Assembly (NCBI RefSeq): GCF_018831695.1
Contig: NC_056704.1
Location: 4,422,330 to 4,486,329, forward strand
Direction of reading: 5' to 3'
Length of the DNA: 64,000 nt
Source of the DNA: Puntigrus tetrazona
Lineage: Eukaryota > Chordata > Actinopteri > Cypriniformes > Cyprinidae
Part shown: piece by piece, positions 41,126-64,000 of the stretch
How positions within the stretch are numbered: position 1 is the first letter of the stretch
Layout: each line of letters begins with the position of its first letter
The notes under the pieces: model-generated
What the model saw: only the letters and a program-made list of their open reading frames with translations
What the model was told of the DNA's origin: nothing
The model's database searches: none
Made by a program: the position numbers and the translations under genes

Positions 41126-41556
41126 TATTATCACTTATTACTTTCGCTAAGTAGCTACTTTTTCCCGTGTGTGTGACATTTAAAGAGTTCATAACGAGCC
41201 TAATTATCTTTAGCTCCGCCCCCTTGATTATAAACAAACTTGTAATCGCATATTTATTGTAAAAACGAATTAATACTATCGCGTCAGTCACACATTTACA
41301 TTTTTACAAAACGGCTTCTTTAATATTCATGTTAGCGGTCATATTTAATATATATAAAACTAATTTAAAATATATATCCCTAAATAAATCTCTGCGATCG
41401 ATTGGTTGAGCCTCGTTTACAGGATGTGTAGTTGAGTACCGATCTACAGGGGCGCAGGTCTCTGATGGTCACTGTAGACGTGGATTGTTAGCTACTAGTT
41501 CACTGAACAATATAATTACATATATGACGATCCTCAGACATTTCTGAAAAGCAAAT
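41126..41556. promoter_or_regulatory. Divergent intergenic region between the ZP gene and cyp20a1
   Basis: Only 431 bp separate the two start codons. A GC-box-like CTCCGCCCCC lies at 41214-41223 and TTTAAA at 41179-41184, about 55 bases from the ZP ATG. I found no CANNTG E-box of the FIGLA type. Confidence 0.45.
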
Positions 41557-46750
<5,194 letters not shown>

Positions 46751-47012
46751 AGGACTCCTAGCTCACGTCTCTGAATGAGCCTCTAGGGAAATGATGCATT
46801 GCCATTGGCTGTGTATAGTGTGGGGCAGCAATTGATCAGATCAAAGTAATGTCACTGAGAAATGGTTCCGGTTATAAAAAATATATATATGCCATTGTTT
46901 TTAGACCCTCATCACCTTTACATATCACAAACATTCCATAAACAATGATTGTTGAATCACGATCTTTTAACTGCAGTCTTTCTATACTAATAAAAGAGTG
47001 TGATAAAGTGTG

Positions 47013-47013
47013 C

Positions 47014-47049
<36 letters not shown>
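47013..47049. repeat. (ATCT)n microsatellite
   Basis: Nine ATCT units between the cyp20a1 poly(A) signal and abi2. Confidence 0.95.
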
Positions 47050-47050
<1 letters not shown>

Positions 47051-47181
47051 GATAAAATAATGAAAGCATTCTGTTGAATACAGTATTATAGAGATGCAGA
47101 AAAGGGGATAGAAAGAGTGACAAATAGAAACATAGGGGAGGAGGAAAGAGAATTGTGAATGTGAAAGAGAGAGGGGGGTAA

Positions 47182-47267
47182 TGTGATGGTGTTTTCCTCC
47201 TGCGTGCATCGGTGAGGGAGAGGGGAGTGTGTGATGGTGGTGTTTTCCTCCTGCATGCATCAGTAAG
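47182..47267 (+). repeat. Direct duplication of about 36 bp before the abi2 ATG
   Basis: Copies at 47182-47216 and 47230-47267 share TGTGATGGTG, TTTTCCTCCTGC, TGCATC and a final GGTGAG/AGTAAG. Confidence 0.75.
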
Positions 47268-47275
47268 ATGTGAAG

Positions 47276-63276
<16,001 letters not shown>

Positions 63277-64000
63277 GCCAGCGGGTGGCGCCACTGCTCC
63301 TCTGTCCATCATCTTCCTCATTCTCACACACACACACACACACACACGCAGATGAATTCAGCTACACTACGTCATGCACAAGCTGGTTGCAGACAAACAG
63401 ACTGAGAACTTGCAGTGGCGACGATTTTAACGGGAAAAAGAACTGTTCAAATGTGTAAGATAAATACATTAGGAACATTTATTCATCTCTTAATTTCCGT
63501 CTCTTAGAAACATGTATCAGAAAAGTGTTGGTTTGCTTGACTTGTGTTGATAGTGATCGCTTTGCTTTCGCTCCTATCCGTCTACTCTGGAGGAACGGGA
63601 AGGACAGTTGTACTTTCTCGTGGAAGACGGCCATCTTGAATGTGCATGTTCCTTTTACGTCACCTCTTAACCGCGCGCTGTCCACTGACCAGCAACCGAC
63701 AGAAAAAGCTTTTGCCAAGAATGACAGAACAGGGATTTTATGCATATTGTGGTGCCAGGTAATAGAGAGAGAGACGCGTAGATTCAGGTGGGCTTCTTTT
63801 CCTAAGTTTTTCATTGCGTTGGGAGTTGAGTTTCTTTTTGAGTGCAGTTCAGTTCGCTATGTTTAGCAGGAGGATATACCAAAGGATTTCAGTGGCGTTT
63901 GGGATCACGAACAGGACCGACTACAACCTTAAAATACTTTTTTCATCATTCCTTTACATTCGTTTCTTTCCAACAAGATTTTATTGCTCGAAATATTTGC
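63277..64000 (+). other. abi2: abi2 3' UTR
   Basis: The sequence after the abi2 stop carries an (AC)n run at 63327-63347. No AATAAA is visible before the window ends, so the UTR probably continues beyond 64000. Two modest open frames on opposite strands here look like chance. Confidence 0.6.

Larger units (their letters stand above)
46751..47275. other. cyp20a1 3' UTR and abi2 upstream region
   Basis: It holds the cyp20a1 poly(A) signal (46989), an (ATCT)n tract and a short direct duplication ending just before the abi2 start codon. No other gene is seen. Confidence 0.6.

Noticed and set aside
63479..63866. Overlapping frames on both strands after abi2
   Set aside because: Both lie in the 3' UTR, are mutually antisense and show no family signal.

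Overview
The window is vertebrate nuclear DNA, almost certainly from a cyprinid fish. Genes are split into many short GT-AG exons, introns are AT-rich and full of (TA)n and (CA)n microsatellites, and high-copy cyprinid-type terminal-inverted-repeat elements occur throughout. Joining the exons I could read by eye gives six protein genes. The coding total of every intact gene is a multiple of three and matches the expected family length. The gene set (als2, mpp4, tmem237, cyp20a1, abi2) is the fish counterpart of the human 2q33 ALS2 region.

Layout. From 1 to 17472 (+) lies the 3' two-thirds of als2 (alsin): last RCC1 repeats, DH/PH, MORN repeats and VPS9. From 17473 to 22273 is an intergenic stretch carrying the als2 3' UTR and, near 20955-21001, a CRX/NRL-like motif cluster ahead of mpp4. 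From 22330 to 31728 (+) is mpp4, a retinal MAGUK (L27, PDZ, SH3, GK). Inside its fifth intron lie two same-strand exons (24406-24670 and 24819-25627) that form a long open frame in phase with the mpp4 L27 exons. From 32755 to 37845 (+) is tmem237, a ciliary transition-zone tetraspan protein. Convergent with it, 41125-38017 (-) is a ZP-domain egg-coat-type gene with a trefoil domain; its second exon carries a one-base frameshift in a T6 run. From 41557 to 46750 (+) is cyp20a1. From 47276 to 63276 (+) is abi2, a WAVE-complex adaptor with a C-terminal SH3 domain, including an 18-nt microexon.

The genes are not an operon; each is transcribed separately. Functionally als2 (Rab5/Rac GEF), mpp4 (photoreceptor scaffold), tmem237 (cilium gate) and abi2 (actin) are cell-architecture genes kept together by old synteny. 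The ZP gene is the visitor: it is divergent from cyp20a1 and I know of no such gene at this place in mammals.

The most unusual signals are the alternative coiled-coil/polybasic 3' end nested in mpp4, the ZP frameshift together with its extremely short 3' UTR, and several palindromic or inverted-repeat elements, including a 213-bp foldback at 56635-56847.
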